Shown here piece after piece: positions 9,226 to 18,014 of a stretch of DNA of 64,000 nt. The number at the start of each line of letters is the position of its first letter. Within the stretch, counting starts at the first letter, position 1. Source of the DNA: Chlorobiota bacterium. Lineage in GTDB: Bacteria > Bacteroidota > Bacteroidia > Bacteroidales > VadinHA17. The DNA lies in assembly GCA_013152085.1 (NCBI GenBank), contig JAADHC010000058.1, positions 1-64,000 of the forward strand, read 5' to 3'. Both the position numbers and the translations under genes were made by a program. The notes under the pieces are model-generated. The model had not been told where the DNA came from and did no database searches. It was given only the letters and a program-made list of their open reading frames with translations.

Positions 9226-9387
9226 GTTTACATATATTGTATATAAATATTCATTATTGTTAATAATGATTATAATAACTCCTTAAATATGTATTATATT
9301 CAAACATGAAAAAACAATAATAATTAACGGATATTGATTTTTCCCGGAAATAAACCTGAATCAGGCAGATATTCAGCCGGGACGGGT

Positions 9388-9810
9388 TCAGGGTTGGTCA
9401 GTTTTTTTTTCTTTTTTAAAGGATGAGGGGATAAAACTGAATCTGATTCCGAATTTACGGGCCAGGAACTCCAGGCCCAGCAGTGAGAATACCCCGCCGG
9501 GAAAGATTACTGCTGAAATAAACACCGACAGGCGTCCCACATCCTTAAGTTGTTCGATGGCTTCTTTAACTTCTTCTCTGGTGGGCGGCTCGTTACGTTC
9601 GTTCAGGTTAAGTTTGTGCTCAAGCAGTTTATAAAACGATTCGGCCATTTTGCGTGTTTCCCCGGCTTCCTGTCCCAGGCCGGCCATCGCCTTTCTGATC
9701 CCTTTGATTGCCTTACGGGCATAGAGCCGGGCAAGCAATTTGTGTTCTGCATTCCAGCCGCGGCGCAGAATTTCAACCGGATGAAAAGTGCGTGGTTTTT
9801 TCCGGGTCAT
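9388..9810 (-). CDS. small LETM1-like domain protein
   Basis: This 140-residue protein has a basic helical N-terminus (RRGWNAEHKLLARLYARKAIKG), a middle helix rich in Glu/Lys, and a hydrophobic segment with LKDVGRLSVFISAVIFPGG then LLGLEFLARKFGIRFSFIPSSF. The 'PGG-x-hydrophobic-L-x-P' pattern resembles the LETM1-like ribosome-binding domain found in some bacteria. The family call is tentative. It is a single gene followed by a very AT-rich stretch; nothing nearby suggests its job. Confidence 0.5.
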   Translation of the reverse strand: MTRKKPRTFHPVEILRRGWNAEHKLLARLYARKAIKGIRKAMAGLGQEAGETRKMAESFYKLLEHKLNLNERNEPPTREEVKEAIEQLKDVGRLSVFISAVIFPGGVFSLLGLEFLARKFGIRFSFIPSSFKKEKKTDQP

Positions 9811-10244
9811 CTTATTTCAAGTTATTTACCGGGATGAGGTTTTTATTCCTGATCAAATTTCCTGCCAGAATAAACCATTGGATTAAATGTTACAGTTCCA
9901 TCGGGTTAGAAATACGGACAGGGTTTACAACACAAAAAAGCGACTCTTCCGGAGTCGGATATCAAAAGGAGTTGGCAAGATACAAAAATTTGACTCCGGA
10001 GGAATCAATGGCATAGAATCCGGATCTTTTATTTCTGATCACGCAGTGATCAAAGTATTTAGCCAATAACATGCTCCACAATCTTCCCGGGGCAGGGTAT
10101 GGTAAATTATGGAAATTAAATCAAAATGGTTACAACGAAGAAGAATCGCGAAGATTTATTCTTGTTAAATCTCCTTAGCGTAACCTGGCATCTTCAGTGT
10201 CCTGGCAGTAAATTGAGATAATTTTGTTTAACTTCTTTTAATCG
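9811..10244. other. 434-bp gene-free region with three inverted repeats
   Basis: No convincing gene was seen on either strand. It holds a 6-bp stem at 9941-9957 (CGACTC / GAGTCG), a 9-bp pair TCCGGAGTC (9948-9956) with GACTCCGGA (9992-10000) that would compete with it, and a perfect 7-bp palindrome with a 3-base loop at 10036-10052 (TGATCAC-GCA-GTGATCA). It could be the leader of the LETM1-like gene or an operator region; no consensus promoter box was found. Confidence 0.4.
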
Positions 10245-11318
10245 TTATTTCCGGTGCAGTTTAGAACCGCCGGTGAGGTTTGCATTGATATGGGGATTTC
10301 CTTCCAGATAAACCTGGCCGCCACCGGATGCGTTCAGATCAAGGATACCGGTTACATGGAGTTTTGCACCCGAACCGCCGTTAAGATCGATTTTTGCCGA
10401 CTGCATTTCACATTCCGAAGCATCCAGGTCACCACCGCTTTTGATCTCTCCCGAGAAACTATCGCATGATCCTTTGAGCCATGCATCCCCGCCACTACCG
10501 GCAAAAAGGGAAAGCTCCCGGGTTTTGAGTACGAGGTCAAGGTCTCCGCCACTATTAATGGAAATCTTGGCTTTCTGAACCTGATCCCCTGCATGAATTT
10601 CTGCATCCCCGCCACCGGAAACCTGAATTGTCAAATTGTTGCAAGGGATATCCATTTCGAGGTCACCTCCACCGGAAATGGTGATATCAGCCGTTGAGAC
10701 ATTCCCGTCACCCCTGATCTCTGCATCACCTCCACCGGAAACTGTAAGGCTGATTGTTTCCAGGAGAGCATCAAGTTCGAGGTCACCACCTCCGCTTAAC
10801 GCTGCTTTAAAATCATTTATACGTCCCTGTACTTCTGCATCTCCGCCTCCCGACATGGACAGATTCAAAGCCGTTGCATCTAAATTCATTTCCAGATCGC
10901 CGCCACCACTAATAACGATTTTAAGGTCTTCACTTTTAATGGTTCCTTCGGATGCGACATCCCCGCCACCGGAAACCTTTAGCGACCTGATATCCCCGAT
11001 GGAAACGTATGCATCCATTGCATGACTCTGCCAGATATTACGGTTCTTTTCAACATAGACATACAGGATACCATCCTTTACTTCTGTTATGATGTACTGC
11101 TGGAGATTCTCATCACTCTTTATTTCAACCGAGGGATTTCCGGTTTGGGAGATAAACAGGTCAATACCACTGCGAACAATAATGCCGTTAAAGGGTCCGA
11201 CATCCCTGGTTTGCCGCACAATATTTCCGTTTCCACGGATCTGAGCCGTCAGGCTGCCGGAAAACAGAAAAATGATCATAATCCAGGACAGAGATTTGAA
11301 AAAGGTTTTTGATTTCAT
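10245..11318 (-). CDS. exported GIN-domain (DUF2807) beta-solenoid protein
   Basis: A DUF2807 putative autotransporter-head GIN domain protein of 357 residues. The ATG at 11318 is chosen over the longer frame (11384) because it opens a normal signal peptide (MKSKTFFKS, hydrophobic run, cleavage near LTAQ). The mature protein has the family opening, GPFNGIIVRSGIDLFI, followed by strands each closed by SGGGD. The repeats alternate between SGGGDLE and SGGGDAE types about every 20 residues from about residue 115 to 245, then become less regular. Gly-Asp turns of this kind suit a right-handed beta helix. Probably an outer-surface or periplasmic protein; function unknown. Confidence 0.85.
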   Translation of the reverse strand: MKSKTFFKSLSWIMIIFLFSGSLTAQIRGNGNIVRQTRDVGPFNGIIVRSGIDLFISQTGNPSVEIKSDENLQQYIITEVKDGILYVYVEKNRNIWQSHAMDAYVSIGDIRSLKVSGGGDVASEGTIKSEDLKIVISGGGDLEMNLDATALNLSMSGGGDAEVQGRINDFKAALSGGGDLELDALLETISLTVSGGGDAEIRGDGNVSTADITISGGGDLEMDIPCNNLTIQVSGGGDAEIHAGDQVQKAKISINSGGDLDLVLKTRELSLFAGSGGDAWLKGSCDSFSGEIKSGGDLDASECEMQSAKIDLNGGSGAKLHVTGILDLNASGGGQVYLEGNPHINANLTGGSKLHRK

Positions 11319-11490
11319 GATTTGAAAGTTTATAATTAACAGTTGGATGACCAAAAGACGCGGATATGCATGAATGTGCTGCACGCTTATCTCAATATTT
11401 ATTTGTTCAACTTACTGTCCGGGTAAAAGTGGCAAGGTTACATGCTTAGTTACTTTTTTCTGCAGGTAATGGTTTTACGGGAAAATTCTA

Positions 11491-11498
11491 TAAATTTG
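11491..11498 (+). promoter_or_regulatory. -7 box (TAAATTTG) before the FISUMP lipoprotein gene
   Basis: The sequence is a full match to TAnnTTTG in the 253-base gap between divergent genes. It would start transcription near 11505, about 67 bases before the ATG at 11572. No strong -33 element is visible. Confidence 0.4.
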
Positions 11499-11571
11499 TT
11501 ATATGGTTGTAAAAAGATTTTACTTATTCATTCTAATAGGTTAAATTACTGCAGGTTCTAACTTTAAATGT

Positions 11572-12270
11572 ATGGTTATGACTGAAAAACATTTTCTCTT
11601 TTCTCTGATTTTTCTGCTGGTGTGTTTTCCCTCCTGCAAGAAAGATTCTCTTCACCCTGACGTCCCGGACGAAGTGACGGATATTGACGGGAACACTTAT
11701 AAAATTGTTCAAATCGGAACCCAATGGTGGATGGCTGAAAACCTGAGGGTAACCCATTATCGTAACGGAACACCGATACCGGAAGTTTCTGACAATAATC
11801 AGTGGGTTAACCTGTCCTCCGGCGCATATTGTAATATTTCCAATGATTCACTAAATGCTGATATTTACGGAAGGTTATACAACTGGTATGCCGTTCATGA
11901 CAATCAGAATATTGCTCCCGAAGGATGGCATGTCCCGGATAATTCAGATTGGGAGGTGCTGATTAATTTCCTGGGAGGGAGCAATATCTCCGGAGGGAAG
12001 CTTAAGGAAGCGGGACTGGACCATTGGCATAATCCCAACTACGGGGCAACCAATGAAACCGGATTTAATGCATTGCCTGCCGGAATGCGCAGCAATAGCG
12101 GTTATTTTATTGAAAATGGCATAAATGCATATTTTTGGTCGTCATCGGAGAGTAATGATTATACGGGTTTTGCTTTTTTACTCAGTTACGGACATGCTGA
12201 AATGATCAGGTATGGAAAGGATAAGCAACTGGGCTTTTCGATCCGGTGTGTAAAAGACCAGGGTAATTAA
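11572..12270 (+). CDS. FISUMP-domain lipoprotein
   Basis: The 232-residue protein has a lipoprotein signal ending in FPSC-KKD (Cys22 as lipid anchor; Lys/Asp after it are usual in Bacteroidota). From residue 37 it shows the Fibrobacter succinogenes major paralogous (FISUMP) domain: DIDGNTYKIVQIGTQWWMAEN, GRLYNWYAV, PEGWHVP, then WSSSE and SIRCVKD at the end. These are surface or periplasmic lipoproteins of unknown function. An ATG at 11578 is an equally good start. The gene is convergent with yjbQ, 26 bases apart. Confidence 0.85.
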   Translation: MVMTEKHFLFSLIFLLVCFPSCKKDSLHPDVPDEVTDIDGNTYKIVQIGTQWWMAENLRVTHYRNGTPIPEVSDNNQWVNLSSGAYCNISNDSLNADIYGRLYNWYAVHDNQNIAPEGWHVPDNSDWEVLINFLGGSNISGGKLKEAGLDHWHNPNYGATNETGFNALPAGMRSNSGYFIENGINAYFWSSSESNDYTGFAFLLSYGHAEMIRYGKDKQLGFSIRCVKDQGN

Positions 12271-12296
12271 GTGGGGCAGATTTCTCTTTCTTCTAT

Positions 12297-12707
12297 TCAG
12301 CTTTTATCTGCGATTATGCTTACCATAATCCGCCGGTCGTGGCGCGGGCCGTCGAATTCGCAGAAGAAAATGTTCTGCCAGGTGGAGAGGGCAAGCTCCC
12401 CGTTCGTCAGGGGGATGGTTTCCTGCGGGCCCACAATGCCGGCCTTCAGATGGGCGTCGCCGTTGTTGTCCTGGCGGTCGTGTTCCCAGACACCCGCAGG
12501 GATCAGTTTACATAACAGGTTGACCACGTCGTTCTGTACCGACTGGTCCCAGTTTTCCTGGATCATAATGGCCGCCGTGGCACCCTGGGCATATACATTT
12601 ACAAGACCATTACGGATGCCGCTCTTCCGTACAATTGCCTTCACCTCACCGGTGATATCATACAGCCCGTTTTGCTGAGATGTGCGGATGTGTATTACTT
12701 CATTCAT
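12297..12707 (-). CDS. yjbQ: YjbQ/UPF0047 family protein
   Basis: The 136-residue protein matches the YjbQ (UPF0047, secondary thiamine-phosphate synthase) family over its whole length: GLYDITGEV, the HDRQDNNGDAHLKAGIVGP region that supplies metal ligands in solved structures, and ALSTWQNIFFCEFDGPR at the end. The typical length is 130-140 residues. Weak thiamine-phosphate synthase activity is reported for the family, but the true role is open. It is divergent from the alpha/beta hydrolase gene; the 76-base gap holds its promoter. Confidence 0.93.
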   Translation of the reverse strand: MNEVIHIRTSQQNGLYDITGEVKAIVRKSGIRNGLVNVYAQGATAAIMIQENWDQSVQNDVVNLLCKLIPAGVWEHDRQDNNGDAHLKAGIVGPQETIPLTNGELALSTWQNIFFCEFDGPRHDRRIMVSIIADKS

Positions 12708-12738
12708 TTTTTGTACCTTTATTCCACTGACATATTTT

Positions 12739-12746
12739 CAAAATTA
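12739..12746 (-). promoter_or_regulatory. -7 box (TAATTTTG) for yjbQ
   Basis: The minus strand reads TAATTTTG, a full match to the Bacteroidota -7 consensus, about 32 bases before the yjbQ start. A TTTG at 12769-12772 on the same strand, 22 bases further up, may be the -33 element. Confidence 0.45.
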
Positions 12747-12783
12747 AAATATTCAGGCGGTTTTTCTGCAAAATTATAAAGAA

Positions 12784-13626
12784 ATGGATCATAAAGAATT
12801 TACCCTGAAAAGTACCGACGAACTTGCCTTGTACGGACAATCCTGGACTCCCGAAGAAGCCCCGGAAGGGGTTATTGCCCTGGTTCACGGATTCGGGGAA
12901 CATTCGTCACGTTATAAACACTGGGCAGAGCGGTTTGTTTCGAAGCATTTTGCACTGATTTCCTTTGACCTTCGCGGACACGGTAATTCGGAAGGGAAGC
13001 AGGGCCATACCCCATCTTACGAAAGACTGATGAATGACATAGACGTTTTCCTCTACCGTGTGCGGAATTATTTCCCCGGAGTTCCCCTTTTTCTTTACGG
13101 TCACAGCATGGGAGGCAACCTGGTGCTGAATTATGCCATCGACCGCAACCCGGAAGTTTCCGGGGTAATTGCTACCGGACCATGGTTAAGACTTAAAAAG
13201 GAATTACCCGGGATTGTCAGGGCTCCGGTAGAAGTGTTGCAATGGTTTCTGCCCGGGCTTGTTATTCCTTCGGGACTTGACACCGATGGCCTTTCCCGGG
13301 ACAAAACGGTAGTAAAAGCCTATGATGAAGATCCGCTGGTTCATGGCATGATCTCTCTGAAAATGTTTTTCTCGATCCGCAATTCCGGAATTAGGGCGAT
13401 AAAAGAAGCTGCCGGAATAAAATGCCCGTTGCTGGTGGTACACGGGGCTGATGATCCGATATGTGATCCGGACGCTTCCCAACAGCTTATAGAAAATGCC
13501 AGAGGAGATAAAACCCTGAAACTCTGGAAGGGACTGTTTCATGAAGTCCACAACGAACCCGAAAAAGATGAAGTGTTTGATTTTATTTTCGGATGGATAA
13601 AAGAACATATGCCGGCGAAAAGCTGA
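12784..13626 (+). CDS. alpha/beta hydrolase, monoacylglycerol lipase-like
   Basis: The 280-residue protein is a Hydrolase_4/monoacylglycerol lipase-like serine hydrolase. It shows the oxyanion motif VHGFGEHSSRY (34-44), the strand-turn DLRGHGNSEG, the nucleophile elbow GHSMGG (Ser108), an acid in HGADDPI (Asp224) and His253 in LFHEVHNE. There is no signal peptide, so it is cytoplasmic. The family cleaves monoacylglycerols and lysophospholipids; the substrate here is unknown. It is followed 37 bases later by the GSCFA gene on the same strand, possibly as an operon. Confidence 0.9.
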   Translation: MDHKEFTLKSTDELALYGQSWTPEEAPEGVIALVHGFGEHSSRYKHWAERFVSKHFALISFDLRGHGNSEGKQGHTPSYERLMNDIDVFLYRVRNYFPGVPLFLYGHSMGGNLVLNYAIDRNPEVSGVIATGPWLRLKKELPGIVRAPVEVLQWFLPGLVIPSGLDTDGLSRDKTVVKAYDEDPLVHGMISLKMFFSIRNSGIRAIKEAAGIKCPLLVVHGADDPICDPDASQQLIENARGDKTLKLWKGLFHEVHNEPEKDEVFDFIFGWIKEHMPAKS

Positions 13627-13663
13627 GATCAAATATCTTTCTTTCTGTTTTTAAATTTTTAGC

Positions 13664-14647
13664 ATGCAACCATTCAGAACCATTGTTGAGCCGGACGAAT
13701 TCCCGGTAAAAATCAACTATGATACTCCGGCATTGTTCATCGGATCATGTTTCACAAATTCAATCGGTGAATATCTGGCAGCGATGAAGTTTCCTGCTCT
13801 GGTTAATCCTTTCGGGATCATGTACAACCCGTTATCAGTCGGGCGGACCCTGGAGCGGATACTGGAGGGAACCCCTTTTACCCCGGATGAGCTGGGAAAC
13901 CAAAACGGGATGTGGTTCAGTTTTATGCATGATACTTCCTTTTCCGGGCCGGAGCGTGAAAAGGTTTTGGAGAATATCAATGATCAGTTAAAACAGGGCG
14001 CTGCTTTTCTGAAGAAAACAAGGTTGCTTTTCCTGACTTTTGGTACGGCCCGTGTGTATGAATGGCTTGAGGACGACCGTGTAGTTTCCAACTGTCACAA
14101 ACTGCCGGCACGCATGTTCCGGCATCGCCTCTTACATCCTGAGGAGATCATAACCCATTACGAAAAACTACTGGCCGGGCTTTACGCTATGAAACCGGGT
14201 CTGCAGGTAATATTTACCGTCAGCCCGATCCGTCACTGGAAAGACGGAGCCGTCGGTAACCAGGTAAGCAAGTCTGTGCTTTTTGTGGCGATACACGAAC
14301 TACTCAGCCGTTTTCCGGAAGCGGGATATTTTCCTGCCTACGAAATGGTCATGGATGATTTGCGGGATTACCGGTTTTATGCGGAGGATATGTTACACCT
14401 GAGGGATGAAGCGGTGAATTATATCCGTGAGAAATTTGTAAAGGCTTTGATGGACCCGGGTGCTACGCCTATCATGAAAGAGGTGGAAAAACTTCAAAAG
14501 GCATTACGACACAAACCCTTCAGGCCGGAAAGCCGGGAATACAAAAACTTTGTTCGCAGCCAGATTGGATATATTTCACAACTGGAAAAGAAATATCCTT
14601 TTCTGGATTTCTCTGAAGAAAAAAAGCGGTATGCGAAAAGTCTTTAA
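13664..14647 (+). CDS. GSCFA domain-containing protein
   Basis: The 327-residue protein opens with the family signature: ALFIGSCFTNSIG (residues 23-35; the GSCF block), then NPFGIMYNP, LLFLTFGTARVYE and VSPIRHWKDG. The GSCFA family resembles SGNH hydrolases, with the Ser of GSCF as likely nucleophile and a C-terminal Asp/His (DDLRDYRFYAEDMLHL). It is typical of Bacteroidota and its biochemical role is not established. The C-terminus adds a basic helical tail. It is convergent with the rubrerythrin gene. Confidence 0.9.
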   Translation: MQPFRTIVEPDEFPVKINYDTPALFIGSCFTNSIGEYLAAMKFPALVNPFGIMYNPLSVGRTLERILEGTPFTPDELGNQNGMWFSFMHDTSFSGPEREKVLENINDQLKQGAAFLKKTRLLFLTFGTARVYEWLEDDRVVSNCHKLPARMFRHRLLHPEEIITHYEKLLAGLYAMKPGLQVIFTVSPIRHWKDGAVGNQVSKSVLFVAIHELLSRFPEAGYFPAYEMVMDDLRDYRFYAEDMLHLRDEAVNYIREKFVKALMDPGATPIMKEVEKLQKALRHKPFRPESREYKNFVRSQIGYISQLEKKYPFLDFSEEKKRYAKSL

Positions 14648-14682
14648 GATTAAAGGAAAAAGAAAAAAGTATATGCCTCAGG

Positions 14683-15258
14683 TTAATAATTTTCACTTTC
14701 CAGCTCAAAGTAGGCTTGTGGGTGGAGGCATGCCGGGCATACTTTCGGGGCGGTTTTCCCTTCGTGGATATATCCGCAGTTCCTGCATTTCCAGATCATG
14801 ACCCCGTCTTTTTCAAATACTTTTCCTTCTTCGAGGTTTTTGTATAATTTCCGGTAACGCTCTTCGTGCGCTTTTTCCACTTTTGCGATCATACGGTATG
14901 CAACGGCAATCTCCTTAAATCCTTCTTCTTCGGCAATATCTGCAAAAGAAGGGTAAAGCGCTGTCCATTCTTCGTTTTCCCCTTCGGCGGCAGCCTGCAG
15001 GTTTTCCATGGTTGTGCCGATTTTTCCGGCAGGATAACTGGCTGTGATCTCAACCATCCCGCCTTCGAGAAACTTAAAGAAACGTTTGGCATGTTCCTTT
15101 TCGTTCAGGGCTGTTTCGGCAAAGATCGCCGAGATTTGCTCAAGGCCTTCTTTTTTTGCCTGCTTGGAAAAATAGTCATATCGCATACGTGCCTGCGATT
15201 CGCCGGCAAATGATTTCAGGAGATTCTCTTCGGTGCGTGTTCCTTTCAATGATTTCAT
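14683..15258 (-). CDS. rbr: rubrerythrin
   Basis: The 191-residue protein has a diiron four-helix domain (residues 1-140), with [13 protein letters not shown] and [12 protein letters not shown] providing Glu/His ligands, and a C-terminal rubredoxin-like Fe(Cys)4 domain (WKCRNCGY, then CPAC). It reduces hydrogen peroxide in anaerobes using electrons from rubredoxin. It follows the flavin reductase-rubredoxin gene by 18 bases on the same strand, so both probably form one oxidative-stress operon. Confidence 0.95.
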   Translation of the reverse strand: MKSLKGTRTEENLLKSFAGESQARMRYDYFSKQAKKEGLEQISAIFAETALNEKEHAKRFFKFLEGGMVEITASYPAGKIGTTMENLQAAAEGENEEWTALYPSFADIAEEEGFKEIAVAYRMIAKVEKAHEERYRKLYKNLEEGKVFEKDGVMIWKCRNCGYIHEGKTAPKVCPACLHPQAYFELESENY

Positions 15259-15276
15259 AATATCGGGTTTAATTGG

Positions 15277-15978
15277 TTAATTATCCACTTCAACAAATTC
15301 GTTTTTATTTACCCCGCATATCGGGCATTGCCAGTCATCGGGGATATCTTTAAAAGCGGTGCCGGCCGGAATTCCTCCGTCGGGATCACCAATGGCAGGG
15401 TCATAAATGTATCCGCAAACCGGGCATTTGAATTTTTTTATTGTCGGTTTGCTCTTTTTTTCAAGCGCATCTTTATCGATGTAGGTAGGTGCGTTTTTGG
15501 GTGCAATGCCACGTTTTGCCTCACGATAGTATGCGTAGGTGAGCGGTTCTTTATTTTTATCCAGAAGTTCGGCATCCAGGATCTCGCCGATAAACATCAG
15601 GTGGGTTCCCGCATCGATCACCTGTGAAACCCTGCATTCAAACCAGGCGACAGATGATTCTGTGACCACGGGAGTACCGTTGGGAGTATTTATGTGGGTT
15701 ACCGATTCAAATTTGTTTACGGTATTTCCGCTTTTAAAACCGAAAAGTCCCATAATCCCCGTCGGAACATCCTTTTCAAGAACGGATACCGAAAAGGTAC
15801 CGCTCTTCTTTATCATCCCGGCAGTATGGTTGTCTTTATTACAGCATATGGCAAACTGAGGTGGAGTGGCCGTGACCTGGAAAACCGTGTTGGCAATATA
15901 CCCGTTCTTTTTTCCATCTGCAGCACTACTGACAATGAACAAACCGTAGGATATCGTATAAAAGGCTTCGATGTTCAT
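15277..15978 (-). CDS. flavin reductase-rubredoxin fusion (high-molecular-weight rubredoxin)
   Basis: Residues 1-165 are an FMN-binding flavin reductase-like domain ([20 protein letters not shown], then [11 protein letters not shown]). Residues 178-233 are a complete rubredoxin with CPVCGY and CPICG, the WQ between them and the usual acidic loop. The same architecture is known as Hrb, an electron carrier to flavodiiron proteins in anaerobes. Here it stands directly upstream of rubrerythrin, so it likely supplies that enzyme with electrons from NAD(P)H; this coupling is inferred from the operon. Confidence 0.92.
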   Translation of the reverse strand: MNIEAFYTISYGLFIVSSAADGKKNGYIANTVFQVTATPPQFAICCNKDNHTAGMIKKSGTFSVSVLEKDVPTGIMGLFGFKSGNTVNKFESVTHINTPNGTPVVTESSVAWFECRVSQVIDAGTHLMFIGEILDAELLDKNKEPLTYAYYREAKRGIAPKNAPTYIDKDALEKKSKPTIKKFKCPVCGYIYDPAIGDPDGGIPAGTAFKDIPDDWQCPICGVNKNEFVEVDN

Positions 15979-16122
15979 AATGTACTGATAAATGGTTTAT
16001 TATCAGGCAATAGGTTAATTTGAGAAAATGCACATTAAAGTAAAAAAAAATATGTGAAAAAAGAAACAAAATAACCCTATGATTTATTTACGTACCTTGT
16101 GATGTTTCTTATTTATATGATG

Positions 16123-17907
16123 ATGTCTTTTTCAGAACTTGACGGAAGACGGTTTTTTTATTCTTTTTATGCCGGTGCACTGAGGTTGTTTGAGCACCAG
16201 CAGGAGATCAACCGGTTGAACGTTTACCCGGTCCCGGATGCGGATACCGGTACCAATCTTGCTTCGACCCTCCGGTCTGTTATTGATTCAACCACACCGC
16301 AACGATCTTACAAAGCTACCACGATAGCTGTGGCCGAGGCTGCCCTTACAGGTGCCCGTGGGAATTCCGGGATCATTTTTGCCCAGTTCCTGAGTGGATT
16401 GAATGAAGAAACCCAAACCAGCCAGAGTGTAACCGTTAAAGAGTTTGCCTTGTCCGTTAAGAATTCCATTAAATATCTTTATGAAGCCATCTCAAATCCG
16501 GTAGAAGGAACCATCCTTACCGTGATCCGCGAATGGGCCGAATATGTTTATGAGAATGCACACATGGAAGATTTCAGGGTATTGTTACAGAAAGCATATA
16601 TCGTAGCTGAAGAATCACTGGCCGGCACATCGGAAAAAATCAAGGCTCTGACTTCTGTATCTGTTGTTGATGCCGGGGCCAAGGGATTTGTTGTTTTCCT
16701 GAAGGGGATCAATGATTTTCTCAGGTACGCTGATATTCGCCGGCTTTTGAACCAACAACAGGTTCAGGAAGCAATCATCCCTGAAGTAGAAATAGAACAT
16801 GACCGGATTAATTTCAGGTATTGTACCGAAGTTTTGATCAAGGGAGAGAACCTGGAGCGGAAGCAGGTGGAACAAATGGCTGAAGCAGCGGGGGATTCGG
16901 TAGTGGTTGCCGGGACATCCGGGATGATACGCCTGCATGTTCATACGGATCATCCCGAAGAACTGATAGACCACCTGCGCCCGATGGGAACTCTTTCATT
17001 CCAGAAAGCTGACGATATGCTGGCCCAGTACCGGGCAGCCCATGAACAAAAGTACAAAATTGCTTTGGTGACCGACTCGGCCTGTGACCTTCCGGACACA
17101 TTTCTTGAAGAATATCAGGTAAACATGGTTCCGATCCACCTGTATATTGATGATAACCAGTACCTGGATAAAGTGACTATCAAACCCGACCGGTTTTATG
17201 AGATCATTGACAAAGAAAAAGTGACACTTCGCACGTCGCAACCTACGGTAAAATCATTTGTCAACCTTTATTCACGGCTGACCTCACATTATGATTCGGT
17301 CGTTGCGGTGCATCTTGGTTCTACATTGAGCGGGACATGGAATACTTCGCGTCAGGCGGCAGAAAAGGTGATGAAAGAAACAGGGAAGAAGATTTCTGTC
17401 ATTGATTCAAAGTCTTTATCCGGCGGACTTGCCTTGCAGGTTCACCGTGTGGCATTATTGATTGCCGGGGGAAAATCACACTCGGAGATTGTACAGGCAG
17501 CGATTGCCAATTCCGGGAAACCAAAAGTGTATGCTTCTGCCGGTTCGATGAAGCAGCTGATACGCAGCGGAAGGGTGAGCCGGATGAAAGGACTGATCGG
17601 CAAATTGTTGCATGTCCGTCCTGTGGTTACCATTAATCAGGATGGTGTTGCGTACCTGACGGGAAAAGCATTGACGAGAAAGGGAAGTCTTCAGAATATT
17701 ATCAGATTTATAAAGGAAGATCCCGATTTCCGCGGATCGGAATATATTGTAATGCATGCCAATGATCCGGATACGGCCGGAATCATTACACAACGGGCTA
17801 TGAAGTACAATAATAAACCTCCGTTTACGGTAATCAATATTGCCACCGTTTTCGGGGCACATCTGGGTGCAGGTACCGTGGCTATTGCTTATCTGCCGAA
17901 AAATTAA
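16123..17907 (+). CDS. DhaL-DegV fusion protein (FakA-FakB-like)
   Basis: One polypeptide of 594 residues joins two proteins that are usually separate. Residues 1-190 are a DhaL/DAK2 domain with the Mg-ATP motif NVYPVPDADTGTN and the ARGNSG loop. A middle domain (about 215-305) resembles the central part of FakA, with the HVHTDHPE block. Residues 308-594 are a DegV (EDD) fatty-acid-binding domain starting IALVTDSACDLP, with TSQPT and GSTLSGTW. FakA and FakB together phosphorylate fatty acids in Firmicutes. The ATG at 16123 fits the FakA N-terminus; GTG 16099 and ATG 16102 would add up to eight odd residues. Confidence 0.88.
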   Translation: MSFSELDGRRFFYSFYAGALRLFEHQQEINRLNVYPVPDADTGTNLASTLRSVIDSTTPQRSYKATTIAVAEAALTGARGNSGIIFAQFLSGLNEETQTSQSVTVKEFALSVKNSIKYLYEAISNPVEGTILTVIREWAEYVYENAHMEDFRVLLQKAYIVAEESLAGTSEKIKALTSVSVVDAGAKGFVVFLKGINDFLRYADIRRLLNQQQVQEAIIPEVEIEHDRINFRYCTEVLIKGENLERKQVEQMAEAAGDSVVVAGTSGMIRLHVHTDHPEELIDHLRPMGTLSFQKADDMLAQYRAAHEQKYKIALVTDSACDLPDTFLEEYQVNMVPIHLYIDDNQYLDKVTIKPDRFYEIIDKEKVTLRTSQPTVKSFVNLYSRLTSHYDSVVAVHLGSTLSGTWNTSRQAAEKVMKETGKKISVIDSKSLSGGLALQVHRVALLIAGGKSHSEIVQAAIANSGKPKVYASAGSMKQLIRSGRVSRMKGLIGKLLHVRPVVTINQDGVAYLTGKALTRKGSLQNIIRFIKEDPDFRGSEYIVMHANDPDTAGIITQRAMKYNNKPPFTVINIATVFGAHLGAGTVAIAYLPKN

Positions 17908-17954
17908 TTTCCCCTGCGTACCATGAAACAAGGATTGTAGAATATCTGCAATAA

Positions 17955-17996
17955 AAGATCTACCTAATTAAATAGGTTATTAATTAGGTAGATCTT
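17955..17996. terminator. 17-bp perfect hairpin between convergent genes
   Basis: Arms 17955-17971 and 17980-17996 are perfect inverted copies with an 8-base loop, between the stops of two convergent genes (17907 and 18015). The arms are AT-rich and flanked by A/T, so it can serve both strands as a terminator. Confidence 0.75.
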
Positions 17997-18014
17997 AATA
18001 TGTGATAAAAAAGA

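Noticed and set aside
10560-11010. CRISPR-like spacing of repeats
   Set aside because: The repeats are coding for SGGGD turns, not identical at DNA level and without unique spacers.
10636-11025. Plus-strand frame of 129 codons rich in Ser-Pro
   Set aside because: It is the exact antisense of the SGGGD repeats of the GIN protein; the repeat keeps the other strand open.
12271-12678. Plus-strand frame of 135 codons opposite yjbQ
   Set aside because: YjbQ on the minus strand matches its family throughout; this is its shadow.
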